64,000 bases of DNA, from positions 310,001-374,000 of the forward strand of contig CBDHHF010000011.1 in NCBI GenBank assembly GCA_965263205.1, read 5' to 3'. Each line of letters opens with the position of its first letter. Position 1 is the first letter of the stretch. A program made the position numbers and the translations under genes. This DNA is from JBCCIM01 sp965263205 (GTDB lineage Bacteria; Bacteroidota; Rhodothermia; Rhodothermales; JAHQVL01). Positions 37,121 through 46,754 of the stretch are shown piece by piece. A model generated the notes under the pieces. It had not been told where the DNA came from. It did no database searches and saw only the letters and a program-made list of their open reading frames with translations.

Positions 37121-38263
37121 ATGGCAAGCGAAACAGGAAAAAAAACAGTAAAGAAAAAGCCGGCCCGGAAACGCGCTGCGGCGTCTGGCGTGAATGGACA
37201 TGCGTTAGATGTGCTGGAGGCTGAACCGCTTACAGTTACATTTGGTTCGTATCCGCCGAGTGACAAAACACATCGGCAGTTGGGCCTTACAAAAGCCGAC
37301 GTATTGGAAATGTATCGCAGCATGCTGCTGCAGCGCCGGTTTGAAGAGCGCGCTGCCCAGATGTATGGAAAGCAGAAGATTGGCGGTTTCCTTCACCTCT
37401 ATATCGGCCAGGAAGCTATTTCAACGGGTACGGCCAAAGCCATCCGTATTGGCGAAGATTCTGTAATTACAGCATACCGCGACCATGGCCACGCCCTTGC
37501 TATGGGCATGACATCCAACGAGTGTATGGCCGAGCTCTTCGGTAAAATCGATGGTTGCTCCCGCGGTAAAGGTGGTTCGATGCACTATTTCAGCAAAGAG
37601 CTGAAAATGATGGGGGGACACGGTATTGTAGGTGCTCATATTCCTGTAGGTGCCGGCATCGCGTTTGCGAACAAGTACAAAGGTGAAGATACAGTGTGTC
37701 TCGCCTTTTTTGGTGATGGAGCCATCCACCAGGGCGCATTTCATGAAGCAGCCAACCTGGCTGGTCTTTACGATTTGCCTGTAATCTTTGTTGTAGAAAA
37801 CAACCAATACGCGATGGGTACTGCGGTGGATCGTGCCGCTGCAGAACCTGATCTGTACAAGCAGGCCCTAAGCTATGACATGCCAAGCTCGCTGGTGAGC
37901 GGCATGGACGTGTTCAGCGTTTACGAAGCAATGCAGCACCACGTTGGTATGGCCCGTAAAGGACAGCCTTCCCTCATGGAAATCCGCACGTACCGCTACC
38001 GTGGTCATTCTATGAGTGATCCGCAAAAGTATCGGACAAAAGAAGAGCTGGACGCCAAAAAAGACGAAGATCCAATCCTGCGTCTCAAAGCGTACATCCT
38101 CGAAAATAAAATGGCTTCCAACGCACAGCTTGACAAAGTTGACGACGAAGTGAAGCAAGAGGTCATGGAGTCTGTAGAGTTTGCAGAAAACAGCCCGTTT
38201 CCTGATCTGGAAACCATCTATGAAGACATCTACGGTGAGGATAATTTCCCAATCACCACCTAG
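37121..38263 (+). CDS. pdhA: Pyruvate dehydrogenase E1 component, alpha subunit
   Basis: 380 residues, slightly long because of a Lys/Arg/Ala-rich head (about 1-30). FEERAAQMYGKQKIGGFLHLYIGQEA, YRDHGHALAMG, and the thiamine-diphosphate motif FFGDGAIHQGAFHEAANLAGLYDLPVIFVVENN are all present. RYRGHSMSDPQKYRTKEE is the region of the phosphorylation loop in eukaryotic E1 alpha. It decarboxylates pyruvate with E1 beta. The three pdh genes run in the order alpha, beta, E2; gaps are 77 and 98 bp. No E3 (lpdA) follows. Confidence 0.95.
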   Translation: MASETGKKTVKKKPARKRAAASGVNGHALDVLEAEPLTVTFGSYPPSDKTHRQLGLTKADVLEMYRSMLLQRRFEERAAQMYGKQKIGGFLHLYIGQEAISTGTAKAIRIGEDSVITAYRDHGHALAMGMTSNECMAELFGKIDGCSRGKGGSMHYFSKELKMMGGHGIVGAHIPVGAGIAFANKYKGEDTVCLAFFGDGAIHQGAFHEAANLAGLYDLPVIFVVENNQYAMGTAVDRAAAEPDLYKQALSYDMPSSLVSGMDVFSVYEAMQHHVGMARKGQPSLMEIRTYRYRGHSMSDPQKYRTKEELDAKKDEDPILRLKAYILENKMASNAQLDKVDDEVKQEVMESVEFAENSPFPDLETIYEDIYGEDNFPITT

Positions 38264-38340
38264 TTGGTCGATCATCCTGATTTTCTTGCAACCCGTTATC
38301 GCATACCCTGGCGGTATGCATTAAGAATCAAGTTTTTAAA

Positions 38341-39324
38341 ATGGCAGAATTACAATTAAGAGAAGCAATTCGCGCGGCGATGGTCGAGGAAATGGAGCGC
38401 GACGAATCAATTTTCCTCATGGGTGAGGAAGTTGCACAGTACAATGGTGCATACAAAGTGAGCGAAGGCATGCTGAAGCAGTTTGGTGAGAAGCGTGTCA
38501 TCGATACGCCAATTGCTGAAAACGGCTTTGCCGGCCTCGGCATCGGCGCAGCCATGAACGGCCTGCGCCCTATCATCGAGTTTATGACATTTAACTTCTC
38601 GATGGTAGCTATGGACCAGCTCATCAACAACGCAGCTAAAGTCCGTTATATGTCGGGCGGCCAGTTCAAATTCCCTATCGTATTTCGTGGGCCCAACGGC
38701 GCTGCTGGTCAGCTTGCCGCTACGCACAACACGTCGTTCGAGTCCATTTACTCTACGATTCCTGGCCTCAAAATTATCTCGATTTCCAACCCAGATGACG
38801 CTAAAGGCCTCTTGAAATCAGCCATTCGCGACGATGATCCTGTGCTGTTTATGGAAAGTGAGGTGATGTACGGCATGAAAGGAGAGGTTTCTGATGCAAA
38901 AGATTACCTCATTCCTATCGGTAAAGCCCGTGTGGCGCGTGAAGGGAAAGACGTGACCATTATCGGTCACAACAAGAGCTACTGGGTTGCCATGAAGGCC
39001 GCAGAAATGCTCGCCCAGGAAGGGTTCGACCCCGAAGTTATTGATCCGCGTACCATCCGTCCGCTCGATATCGAAACCATTCTGACATCTGTCAAGAAAA
39101 CGAATCGGTGTGTGATTGTAGACGAAAGCAATCCGTTTGCGAGCATCGCGTCTGAAATCGGATTCCAGATCCAGCGTGAAGCATTCGATTACCTGGATGC
39201 GCCCGTGCTGCGTGTAACCGCGAAGGACACGCCGGCGCCGTATGCCAAGAATTTGATCGAATTCTATATGCCAAGCGCTGAAGACACCTACAAAGCCTGC
39301 CGCCAGGTGATGTACGCTAACTGA
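38341..39324 (+). CDS. pdhB: Pyruvate dehydrogenase E1 component, beta subunit
   Basis: 327 residues, the usual length. MAELQLREAIRAAMVEEMERDESIFLMGEEVAQYNGAYKVSEG is the family's N-terminus (Glu that activates the cofactor is in GEEV). RPIIEFMTFNFSMVAMDQLINNAAK, GPNGAAGQLAATHNTSFE and EVIDPRTIRPLDIETI follow in order. It pairs with the alpha subunit to form the E1 heterotetramer. It lies between pdhA and the E2 gene, on the same strand, and is probably co-transcribed with both. Confidence 0.96.
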   Translation: MAELQLREAIRAAMVEEMERDESIFLMGEEVAQYNGAYKVSEGMLKQFGEKRVIDTPIAENGFAGLGIGAAMNGLRPIIEFMTFNFSMVAMDQLINNAAKVRYMSGGQFKFPIVFRGPNGAAGQLAATHNTSFESIYSTIPGLKIISISNPDDAKGLLKSAIRDDDPVLFMESEVMYGMKGEVSDAKDYLIPIGKARVAREGKDVTIIGHNKSYWVAMKAAEMLAQEGFDPEVIDPRTIRPLDIETILTSVKKTNRCVIVDESNPFASIASEIGFQIQREAFDYLDAPVLRVTAKDTPAPYAKNLIEFYMPSAEDTYKACRQVMYAN

Positions 39325-39422
39325 TTGTTTGCCGTACCCCGGGGCTGTACAGCTTAGTGTAGTATGTACGTCTGGCAGCCTCGCACGGCATATGAACCCT
39401 GAAAATTGAAAAGAAAGAGAGA

Positions 39423-40733
39423 ATGGCTATTCCAGTAGAAATGCCGAAGATGAGCGACACGATGGAGGAGGGGGTCCTTGTATCGTGGTTGGCTGAAGAA
39501 GGCGCGCCTGTTGCTGCCGGCGATGTCATCGCGCAGGTAGAAACCGACAAAGCAACCATGGACCTCGAAGTGTATGACGATGGGGTGTTGCTGAAGCGCG
39601 TTGCCGGTGAAGGCGACTCGATTGCCATCGGTGGCCTGATTGCTATCCTTGGTAAAGCCGGTGAAGACATCTCAAGCGTGCTCGCCAGGTATGGTGAAGG
39701 TGCCGCTGCGCCCGCTGCAGCACCTGCTGCTTCGCCTGCTCCGGTAGCAGAAGTAGCTCCTGCGTCAGGAGATGGTGCTGCTGCACCTGTAGCTATTCCG
39801 GCTGCAAGTGGCGGTGCCGGCAATGGCCGCGCAAAAGCCTCGCCGTTAGCTCGTCGCATGGCCAAAGAACATGGTCTGAACCTGGCGACAGTAAGCGGTT
39901 CTGGCCCAGATGGTCGTATTGTACGTCGTGATATTGAAAGTCTTATCGGTGGCAGTGCTCCAGTTGCAGCGCCGGTACAAGAGCCCGTGCAGCAGGTCCA
40001 GGCCGTTGCGCAGCAGCCTTCGCCAGTGGCTGGTGCCGCGTACGATGCCATCCCGCTTTCTCAAATGAGAAAAGCTATTTCACGCCGTTTGTCGGAAAGC
40101 AAGTTTACTGCACCGCACTTCTACCTGCAGATTGATGTAGATATGGATGGGGCAGTGGCATTCCGCAAGCAGCTCAATGAACTGGCGCTTGCGCAGGATA
40201 AGCAGAAAGTGTCATTTAACGACTTGATTACAAAAGCGTGTGCACTTGCTTTGCGTGATCATCCGTATGTGAATGCCTCATACATGGAGAAAGAAGGCGA
40301 AATTCGTCTCCATAATGAGGTACACGTTGCCATAGCCGTTGCAATCGATGAAGGTCTGATTACACCTGTTGTGCGTAATGCAGACAACAAAGGTCTGGCC
40401 CAGATTGCCGCTGAGACGCGCGAATTGGCCGGCAAAGCACGTGACCGCAAGCTGCAGCCACACGAGTTTGAAGGCTCAACGTTCTCCACCAGCAACCTCG
40501 GAATGTTTGGTATTGAGAACTTTACCGCGATCATCAACCCGCCCAATGCCTGCATCCTCGCGATTGGCGGCATCCGCGACGTGCCCGTTGTAAAAGATGG
40601 TGCCATCGTACCGGGCAAACGGATGAAGCTGAGCCTGTCGTGTGATCACCGCGTCGTTGATGGTGCCACAGGGGCACAGTTCCTCAATACGGTCAAACAG
40701 TACCTCGAGCAGCCCATGACCATGATGCTGTAA
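39423..40733 (+). CDS. pdhC: Pyruvate dehydrogenase E2, dihydrolipoamide acetyltransferase
   Basis: 436 residues. One lipoyl domain (about 1-78; lipoyl Lys in ETDKATM) is followed by an Ala/Pro-rich flexible linker, a peripheral subunit-binding domain (about 136-178; SPLARRMAKEHGLNLATVSGSGPDGRI), a second linker, and the catalytic domain (about 205-436) with the active-site motif DHRVVDGATGAQFL. It moves the acetyl group to CoA and forms the core of the complex. Only one lipoyl domain is present, unlike E. coli with three. It starts 98 bp after pdhB. Confidence 0.96.
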   Translation: MAIPVEMPKMSDTMEEGVLVSWLAEEGAPVAAGDVIAQVETDKATMDLEVYDDGVLLKRVAGEGDSIAIGGLIAILGKAGEDISSVLARYGEGAAAPAAAPAASPAPVAEVAPASGDGAAAPVAIPAASGGAGNGRAKASPLARRMAKEHGLNLATVSGSGPDGRIVRRDIESLIGGSAPVAAPVQEPVQQVQAVAQQPSPVAGAAYDAIPLSQMRKAISRRLSESKFTAPHFYLQIDVDMDGAVAFRKQLNELALAQDKQKVSFNDLITKACALALRDHPYVNASYMEKEGEIRLHNEVHVAIAVAIDEGLITPVVRNADNKGLAQIAAETRELAGKARDRKLQPHEFEGSTFSTSNLGMFGIENFTAIINPPNACILAIGGIRDVPVVKDGAIVPGKRMKLSLSCDHRVVDGATGAQFLNTVKQYLEQPMTMML

Positions 40734-40796
40734 TAGATGCTTGCTGTAGTGAACGAATGCGTGAATGATAGCACTCACTTTCCCGGTATGTAAGCG

Positions 40797-41585
40797 TTGA
40801 AAATCGCGCATGTCTCGGATATTCACTTTGGCCGCATAGCAAATCCGCATATTCTGGATGCCCTCGTCGAAGACGTTGCGCAAGCAGAGGTGGATATGCT
40901 GGCTGTAAGTGGAGACCTGACCCAAAGAGCTTTGCATAAACAATTCAGGGAGGCTGCGGCCTTCCTGAAGCGTTTTACCGCACCTTGCGTGGTTGTGCCG
41001 GGGAATCACGACGTGTTTCCCTGGTGGAGCCCATGGATGCGGCTCGTTAAGCCTGTAGCCCGATTTAAGAAGTATTTCGGATCGGACCTGATTCGGACGC
41101 ATGTACAGGAAGGACTCGCGCTGTTGGGCTTTAACTCTGCGCACGGTCTCACTATCAAGGGGGGCAAGGTTGTGCCGGCTGTTATTCAGGAAATCAAACA
41201 ATTCTTCGGCCGGCAGCCAGAAGGGACCTTCAAGGTCCTGATGTTACACCACCACTTGAAAACCCTCGAAGGACTCAAGCCGCACGATATTTCTATCAAT
41301 GGAGCTGAGGCGTTGGCAGCAGCCCGTGCGAGCGATGTTGACCTCGTACTCTGCGGGCACGCGCACGTATCCCATGTTGAGTCTCTCGATATCGACAATG
41401 AGAAAGGACCCGTTGTTGCCAGCGCCGGGACTGCCACCAGCAGCCGCGGCCGGCGGTCAAATCGCAACCGCAATTTCTACAATCTCATCGAAATATTACC
41501 TGGCGCATTCTCTATCCACGAGCGGACATATAAGCCTGAGTCACGCACCTTTGGACAGTCGCGCACCTTCCATTTTAACCGTTGA
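40797..41585 (+). CDS. Metallophosphoesterase
   Basis: 262 residues. The start codon is TTG at 40797, chosen because it gives MKIAHVSDIHFG, the normal beginning of the fold; no ATG lies in frame upstream. Metal-ligand motifs DIHFG, SGDLT, GNHD, MLHHH and GHAH are complete, so this is an active calcineurin-like phosphoesterase, like the cAMP phosphodiesterase CpdA group in length. The substrate (cyclic nucleotide, nucleotide-sugar or lipid phosphate) is unknown. It follows the E2 gene by 63 bp and may be read through from the pdh promoter. Confidence 0.9.
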   Translation: MKIAHVSDIHFGRIANPHILDALVEDVAQAEVDMLAVSGDLTQRALHKQFREAAAFLKRFTAPCVVVPGNHDVFPWWSPWMRLVKPVARFKKYFGSDLIRTHVQEGLALLGFNSAHGLTIKGGKVVPAVIQEIKQFFGRQPEGTFKVLMLHHHLKTLEGLKPHDISINGAEALAAARASDVDLVLCGHAHVSHVESLDIDNEKGPVVASAGTATSSRGRRSNRNRNFYNLIEILPGAFSIHERTYKPESRTFGQSRTFHFNR

Positions 41586-41923
41586 TCGGCCTTTCGTGGC
41601 CTGGAAAAGCGGTTTTCTTGTTCATGGTTTTCTTCTGAACCATTGATGGGCAATTGACAGATCAGCATTGGGTTTGTCGCAGAAATGTCAAGAATCCCGC
41701 AGTTGGGGCTGGTAGTTCCAAATTCCAATTGCCTTCTGTTGGCATGGGTTTTGTTTTGGCGTCAGGCATGTTGGCAAACAAGCCTTGATCCCCTTCTCGA
41801 GCAAATTAGCCAGCATTTCATCACAACAGAGTCGGACGGATTTGTCTTTCGCCCCCCGGATGATGTCATGAAGATTCTGTTGCAAAAGACACATTTCTGC
41901 AACAAAACCACAGAATAGAGAAA
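41586..41923. other. Gap of about 340 bp before the single-cohesin gene
   Basis: No gene is supported. An inverted repeat GTTGCA/TGCAAC at 41879-41884 and 41898-41903 lies 20 bp before the next start codon and may form a leader hairpin. A weak ATGGTT/AACCAT repeat is at 41624-41643. Confidence 0.35.
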
Positions 41924-42691
41924 ATGTCCAAATTCTTGCCAAAGGTTCTTCTTATGGCCTTGGGGGTAGTACTTTTCGTAAGCAATTCTGTGTATGCCCA
42001 AATCCCGGTTGCCCTTCCAACTGAATATTACAACGCACGCGATATTTCGCTGCCGCTAACAGTCGGAGATGTATCTGGCCAGGATGTAAAGGCCTTTTTG
42101 CTTACGATGAAGTATGACGCTTCAATTATCGAAATTACCGGCGTGGAAGCGCAAGGTGATCTGGCGGAGAGCTTCTCCCTGATTTTGAATACCGATGTGC
42201 CGGGCCAGGTTACCGTTGGCGGCGCACATTTTGAGCCCCTTGAGGGTAATGGTGTGCTCCTGCACATTACAGGTAAGTTTGTCAAAAAAGGGACAACGAG
42301 CCTTTCCATTGACAACTTCTCCTTCAACGAAGGAAGTCCGCTGGTTGCAACGCAAAACGGCGAAATTTCCAATACGGTACAGGTGAGCAATGAAGATGAG
42401 GCCGGCTTGCCACAGGATTTTGAACTGCTTGGAAATTATCCAAACCCGTTTAATCCGACGACTACGATACAATTTGATCTGCCAGAGACAGCCGAAGTAA
42501 CGATTACGCTGGTGGATGTGTTGGGGCGCGAGGCGTTGACGATTCCTGCGCAGGTTTACCAGGCCGGCGCAAAACAACGGGTAGATGTAGACGCCTCCTC
42601 ACTCGCTTCTGGGGTCTACGTTTACCAGGTTCGGGCTCGAGGTACAACCAATACCTACGTCAAATCTGCTACGATGACGCTCATCAAATAG
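41924..42691 (+). CDS. Secreted single-cohesin protein with T9SS sorting domain
   Basis: 255 residues. A signal peptide (MSKFLPKVLLMALGVVLFVSNSVYAQ) is followed by one cohesin domain (about 27-150): VGDVSGQDVKAFLLTMKYDASIIEITGVEAQGDL, then GGAHFEPLEGNGVLLHITGKFVKKGTTSLSIDNFSFNEGSP. The first strand pair and the G-x-L-L-x-I-x-x-x-F core match the cohesin family (jelly-roll, dockerin-binding). The rest is a type A T9SS sorting domain (YPNPFNPTTTIQFDLPE ... SGVYVYQVRARG) for export and attachment to the outer surface. It may hold a dockerin protein at the surface. The four-cohesin gene follows on the same strand after about 320 bp. Confidence 0.87.
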   Translation: MSKFLPKVLLMALGVVLFVSNSVYAQIPVALPTEYYNARDISLPLTVGDVSGQDVKAFLLTMKYDASIIEITGVEAQGDLAESFSLILNTDVPGQVTVGGAHFEPLEGNGVLLHITGKFVKKGTTSLSIDNFSFNEGSPLVATQNGEISNTVQVSNEDEAGLPQDFELLGNYPNPFNPTTTIQFDLPETAEVTITLVDVLGREALTIPAQVYQAGAKQRVDVDASSLASGVYVYQVRARGTTNTYVKSATMTLIK

Positions 42692-43010
42692 TAGGGTAGC
42701 CTTTCACTCGAAAGATGCGCCAGACGGCCACGCCGATGCTCAACTGGTCATTTTTCACCGCTAACCTACACACAGCCTGTCTATTCACTGTTCTTGCTTC
42801 TGCAATGTCCCCTTCCGGGTTTGTGAATGCATTTTGGTCTCCGTTTTGCAGGGTATTCCTATACCAGGTGAACGTCCCCCAAGATAACGCTTGCATGCCA
42901 CGATAACGGACCTGTAGGAAGCGCAATCGCACTAATAACTCTGTTCTTATTTAGCTGGAGGGTTACTTCAGCAAAGACGAACCAAGGAATTGTTTTCTTT
43001 CCGTAAAGCT
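42692..43010. other. Gap of about 320 bp between the two cohesin genes
   Basis: No convincing gene. A minus-strand frame at 42684-42932 overlaps the cohesin gene end and resembles nothing I can name, and a plus-strand frame at 42715-42906 is its mirror. A promoter for the four-cohesin gene is expected here. Confidence 0.4.
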
Positions 43011-45623
43011 ATGTGGAGACTATTACTACGGGTTTTTCCAGTTTTTCTGCTGATTCTATTCAGCGCGCAACGTACGGCTACCGCACAGGTTACCGTTAGC
43101 CTGCCCACCCTCGAGGTTGCGGCCGGCGCTTCGTCGCTCATCCCAATAAACGTGGGTGATCTGACTGGGTCAGAGGTGAAGTCTTTTGAATTTGCCATTT
43201 CGTATGATCCAACTATTGTTGAAATCACAGGCGTTAGCAGCACCGGTACCCTTACTGAATCTGTTTCGCCAATTGTAAACACCACAACCTCGGGCAAAGT
43301 ATCTATTGCCTGGGCAGATGCATTTGCGCTAGAAGGCGGCGGTGTCCTCGTTAACCTGCAGGCCAGTTTCTTGCAAGAAGGGACCAGCACGCTTGCTTTT
43401 GACTCTTTCCGCTTCAACGAAGGCTCGCCGGCATCAGCTACCACGAATGGTACGGTAACGGTTAGTGGCGGGTCTACGGGATCTGTAGATGTCAACTTGC
43501 CGGCCTCTTCTTCAGGCTCGGTTGGGGGTAGCCAAATCAGCATTCCAATTTCTGTCAGCGACATGACGGGCAAGAACGCAACCAGTTATGCGTTCACGAT
43601 TGCGTATGATGCAGCGACCATTAACATCGCGAGCTATGCAACAGCGGGTACGCTTTCTGGCGCCGCTGCACCAACCGTAAATACCGGCACACCGGGCCAA
43701 ATCACAGTGTCCTGGTCTAACGGTACGCCACTCGCAGGTGCTGGTGTCCTGGGAAACTTGCTGGTGAATCCCGTTGCTAGCGGTATCTCAGCGATCAACT
43801 TTACCTCTATGCAATTTAATAGCGGTGATCCCATCGCCAACGTCACCAATGGTAGTGTGACAATTAACGGGGCCAACGATCCTGTTGCGGTTAGTTTGCC
43901 TGCCTCAGCCGGCAACTCGGGGGAGACGCTAACTGTGCCACTAACGGTAGGTGACCTTACAGGCAGTGGTGTCACGTCGTTTAATACCGTGATCGACTTT
44001 GACCCGAGCCTGTTACAGGTTGCTGGAATCGAGCAATCCGGTACGCTTTCATCTGGGAGCACAGCGACTCTGGATTTGACTACGCCGGGGAAGGTAGGCA
44101 TTACCTGGACGGGGAGCGCACTTTCCGGGACGGGTACGCTTTTGCGGCTAAATTTTAATTTGCTTGCCGGCGGCACGAGCGTGCTAGGGTTTGATTCATT
44201 TGCGTTTAACGGGGGCGCGGTGCCTGCCAATACAACCAATGGTAGCGTCACCATCCAGGCAACCGGACAAATCACTGTTTCGATTCCAACGGGTATCGTT
44301 GGCGAAATTGGGCAGCAGGTAACTATCCCTGTGAATACGGGAGATTTGACGGGGCAGAATGTACAGTCGTATGTATTTTCGCTCGCTTATAATCCTCAAG
44401 ACCTGACCATTACTGGCTCGAGTGTAAACGGTACGCTATCAGCCGGCAACAATGTGACGGTTGATACTTCCGTGCCGGGGCAGGCTGTAGTAACGATGGG
44501 TGCCGGCGCAACGCTTTCTGGTGCAGGTACACTTGTGAATTTGACAGGGACCCTTGTCGGACCAGGTACAAGTGATGTGACCTTTGCTTCGTTTCAGTAT
44601 AACAATGGCAATCCAACTGTTTCGACTATCGATGGGAGCGTTACCGTACAGGGATTTGCGACCTACTTGCAAATTGTACATAACTCGTCCGATGCACCTG
44701 TTGTTGATATCTATCTGAACGATCAATTGCAGATCGATGGGCTTTCGTATGGAAGTGCAACGGCGTTCCTGGAGCTCACGAATCCAATTGTTAAGCTGGA
44801 TGTCGTACGTGGCGATGCATCAGACAACGCGAGCCCGATCACTACAACCAATGTTTCGCTTGAAAGCGACAAAGACTATGTAGCCGTTATCAACGGACTT
44901 TATACCGGCTCAGGCAAACAGGCGATTGGTCTGGTGGTTCAGGATTCTCAACAGGAATCGTCTGATGAAAACACTGTTGGCCTCAATGTATTCCAGGGTT
45001 CACCTGATGCGCCGCCTGTAAACGCATACATCGTGGATGATAGCGATTCGTACAACCGGATTATGACGCTTGCCAAAGGTTTGTCTTTCGGGGAGTCATT
45101 TCTGACGCGCGAATTTGAGCCGGGCCTGTATAACATCGAAATCACGCAGAATAGCGGTGAGCGGATAGGCATTTACCGCGCTGACTTAAGTCGGACGGGT
45201 GGTGCTGCCTTGTTGTTTATCCTGCAGGGGTTTGTAAACCCAATCATCGGGCAGCCGGACTTGTCGATTACGGCGTATGCGCCGGATGGACAGGCGATTT
45301 TCTTGCCGCTAGCCACAAACAACGAGGATGAAGATGTGCTGCCTGGCGCATTCGAGTTAGCCGGCAACTATCCCAATCCGTTCAACCCAACAACCTCTGT
45401 GGAATTTAGTCTGCCTGAGCCGGCTGATGTGAGCATTGAAGTGTTCGACATGCTGGGGCGTGCTGTCATGCAGACGCCGATGACAACTTTCCAGGCCGGC
45501 ACCGATCACGCTATTCAGATCGACGCCTCTTCGCTATCGTCAGGTACCTATGTGTACCGCGTGGTTGCGCATGGGCATCAGCGCTCGTACACGCAAAGCA
45601 AAACGATGACGTTGTTGAAGTAG
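43011..45623 (+). CDS. Multi-cohesin scaffold protein with DUF4397 and T9SS sorting domain
   Basis: 870 residues from the ATG at 43011, which begins the signal peptide MWRLLLRVFPVFLLILFSAQ; an upstream TTG at 42990 is the alternative. Four tandem cohesin domains occur at about 27-152, 160-285, 290-415 and 420-545. Each has the pattern V.LP......G....IP(I/V)...D(L/M)TG..V.SF.(F/T).I.YDP, then a GTLS...... and a GGGVL.NL or equivalent. A DUF4397 domain (about 550-780; IVHNSSDAPVVDIYLNDQ) and a T9SS sorting domain (YPNPFNPTTSVEFSLPE) complete it. This is the layout expected of a surface scaffold for dockerin proteins. The partner dockerin at 7184 is 33 kb away. The specificity of each cohesin is not known. 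Confidence 0.87.
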   Translation: MWRLLLRVFPVFLLILFSAQRTATAQVTVSLPTLEVAAGASSLIPINVGDLTGSEVKSFEFAISYDPTIVEITGVSSTGTLTESVSPIVNTTTSGKVSIAWADAFALEGGGVLVNLQASFLQEGTSTLAFDSFRFNEGSPASATTNGTVTVSGGSTGSVDVNLPASSSGSVGGSQISIPISVSDMTGKNATSYAFTIAYDAATINIASYATAGTLSGAAAPTVNTGTPGQITVSWSNGTPLAGAGVLGNLLVNPVASGISAINFTSMQFNSGDPIANVTNGSVTINGANDPVAVSLPASAGNSGETLTVPLTVGDLTGSGVTSFNTVIDFDPSLLQVAGIEQSGTLSSGSTATLDLTTPGKVGITWTGSALSGTGTLLRLNFNLLAGGTSVLGFDSFAFNGGAVPANTTNGSVTIQATGQITVSIPTGIVGEIGQQVTIPVNTGDLTGQNVQSYVFSLAYNPQDLTITGSSVNGTLSAGNNVTVDTSVPGQAVVTMGAGATLSGAGTLVNLTGTLVGPGTSDVTFASFQYNNGNPTVSTIDGSVTVQGFATYLQIVHNSSDAPVVDIYLNDQLQIDGLSYGSATAFLELTNPIVKLDVVRGDASDNASPITTTNVSLESDKDYVAVINGLYTGSGKQAIGLVVQDSQQESSDENTVGLNVFQGSPDAPPVNAYIVDDSDSYNRIMTLAKGLSFGESFLTREFEPGLYNIEITQNSGERIGIYRADLSRTGGAALLFILQGFVNPIIGQPDLSITAYAPDGQAIFLPLATNNEDEDVLPGAFELAGNYPNPFNPTTSVEFSLPEPADVSIEVFDMLGRAVMQTPMTTFQAGTDHAIQIDASSLSSGTYVYRVVAHGHQRSYTQSKTMTLLK

Positions 45624-45734
45624 GTTGTTGCTGCGGGGCAATACGATTTAGAGATCTATTTTTTAGCGCTCCGGATCCCTTCTTTCTCACGAGACTTGAA
45701 CAGCCTGTTTCCTGGCCGTTTGCGCTCGTACTTC

Positions 45735-46616
45735 ATGTCATTCTCTCCTCCAGTAGAACATGCCAAGCCGGCTGCTCATCAGGCAAGCCGGCTGTTGGCT
45801 TTTGTGCAATACAGCAACGTGCACATTATGCTGGTTGCGCTGGGTCTTTTGGCAGGGACCTCAACGCTATTTAGTCTCCCATTGAGTATCCCTGTACTCC
45901 TCGCAGGTACGAGTGGCGCTTTTCTGATTTACCTACTGGACAGGTGCTGGTTATCGAGCAAGGAAGATATGGCCAATCAGCCCTTGCGTGTTGCATGGAT
46001 TAGGAGCCACAACGTATATGTTTGGGGTGCAAGTCTGCTTGCGTTTGGTTTGGGAGCAGTGGGGGCGTTGCAACTGATCGAGTGGTCGCTACTGGTCGGT
46101 GTGCTACTAGCACTCGGCGGTGTGTTGTACCTGTTGCCTTTGAAACGACGTTTGAAGCGCGTCTGGTACGCCAAGCCTCTAGTTATTGCTGGAGCCTGGG
46201 CTATTGGCGCCGTGCTGTTTCCCATCGCGCAAGCCGGGGTTGAAATAACCGTACCGGTGCTGATTTTTCTGGTGTATCGTCTGCTGTTTATTTTGCCCAA
46301 TGTGTTGTTGGCAGATTGGCAAGACCGCGAGGGTGATAAGCAGGCCGGCTTGCGTTCGTTGGCGATGTTCGTTGAAGAGCACACATTACGCGCTATTGCG
46401 GCGTGCTGTGCCGTGGGCTCGCTGTTGTTGGGTGGTTGGGTCGGCACGCTACTCGAATGGCCTGTGTATTATTATGTTGATTTGGTGGGGCCATTGCTAA
46501 TGCTTGGCATCTGTTTGCGGCCGCTGTATCGGTCGTATGTGCTGTATGGCCTCGTGCTCGATGTCGTCGTTGCCTGGCCCTTGATTACGACGCTGATAGT
46601 GTATTCCTGGGGTTGA
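45735..46616 (+). CDS. UbiA prenyltransferase-like membrane protein
   Basis: 293 residues from the ATG at 45735 (a TTG at 45696 would add 13). About eight hydrophobic segments are seen. YLLDRCWLSSKED (after the second) and LADWQDREGDKQAGLRSLA (after the sixth) resemble the two Asp-rich loops of UbiA prenyltransferases, although both are altered from the classic NDxxD and DxxxD. Prenyl transfer is thus plausible but not certain. No quinone or menaquinone gene is adjacent. It stands between the cohesin cluster and asnS. Confidence 0.6.
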   Translation: MSFSPPVEHAKPAAHQASRLLAFVQYSNVHIMLVALGLLAGTSTLFSLPLSIPVLLAGTSGAFLIYLLDRCWLSSKEDMANQPLRVAWIRSHNVYVWGASLLAFGLGAVGALQLIEWSLLVGVLLALGGVLYLLPLKRRLKRVWYAKPLVIAGAWAIGAVLFPIAQAGVEITVPVLIFLVYRLLFILPNVLLADWQDREGDKQAGLRSLAMFVEEHTLRAIAACCAVGSLLLGGWVGTLLEWPVYYYVDLVGPLLMLGICLRPLYRSYVLYGLVLDVVVAWPLITTLIVYSWG

Positions 46617-46754
46617 GGTGGGACGCGTATCAATTGAAACACATACGCAGTAAACGAAAGATGTTATGAAGACCGATCATTTCCGGGTTTTGGTGCGTAT
46701 ACTGCCGGCAAAAGCGTTTTTTATCAGGAATATTTTCAAATCTGAACGGCGTAG

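Noticed and set aside
42684..42932. Minus-strand frame of 82 codons between the cohesin genes
   Set aside because: It overlaps the cohesin gene end, has no recognisable family and no start context; a decayed fragment is possible but cannot be shown.
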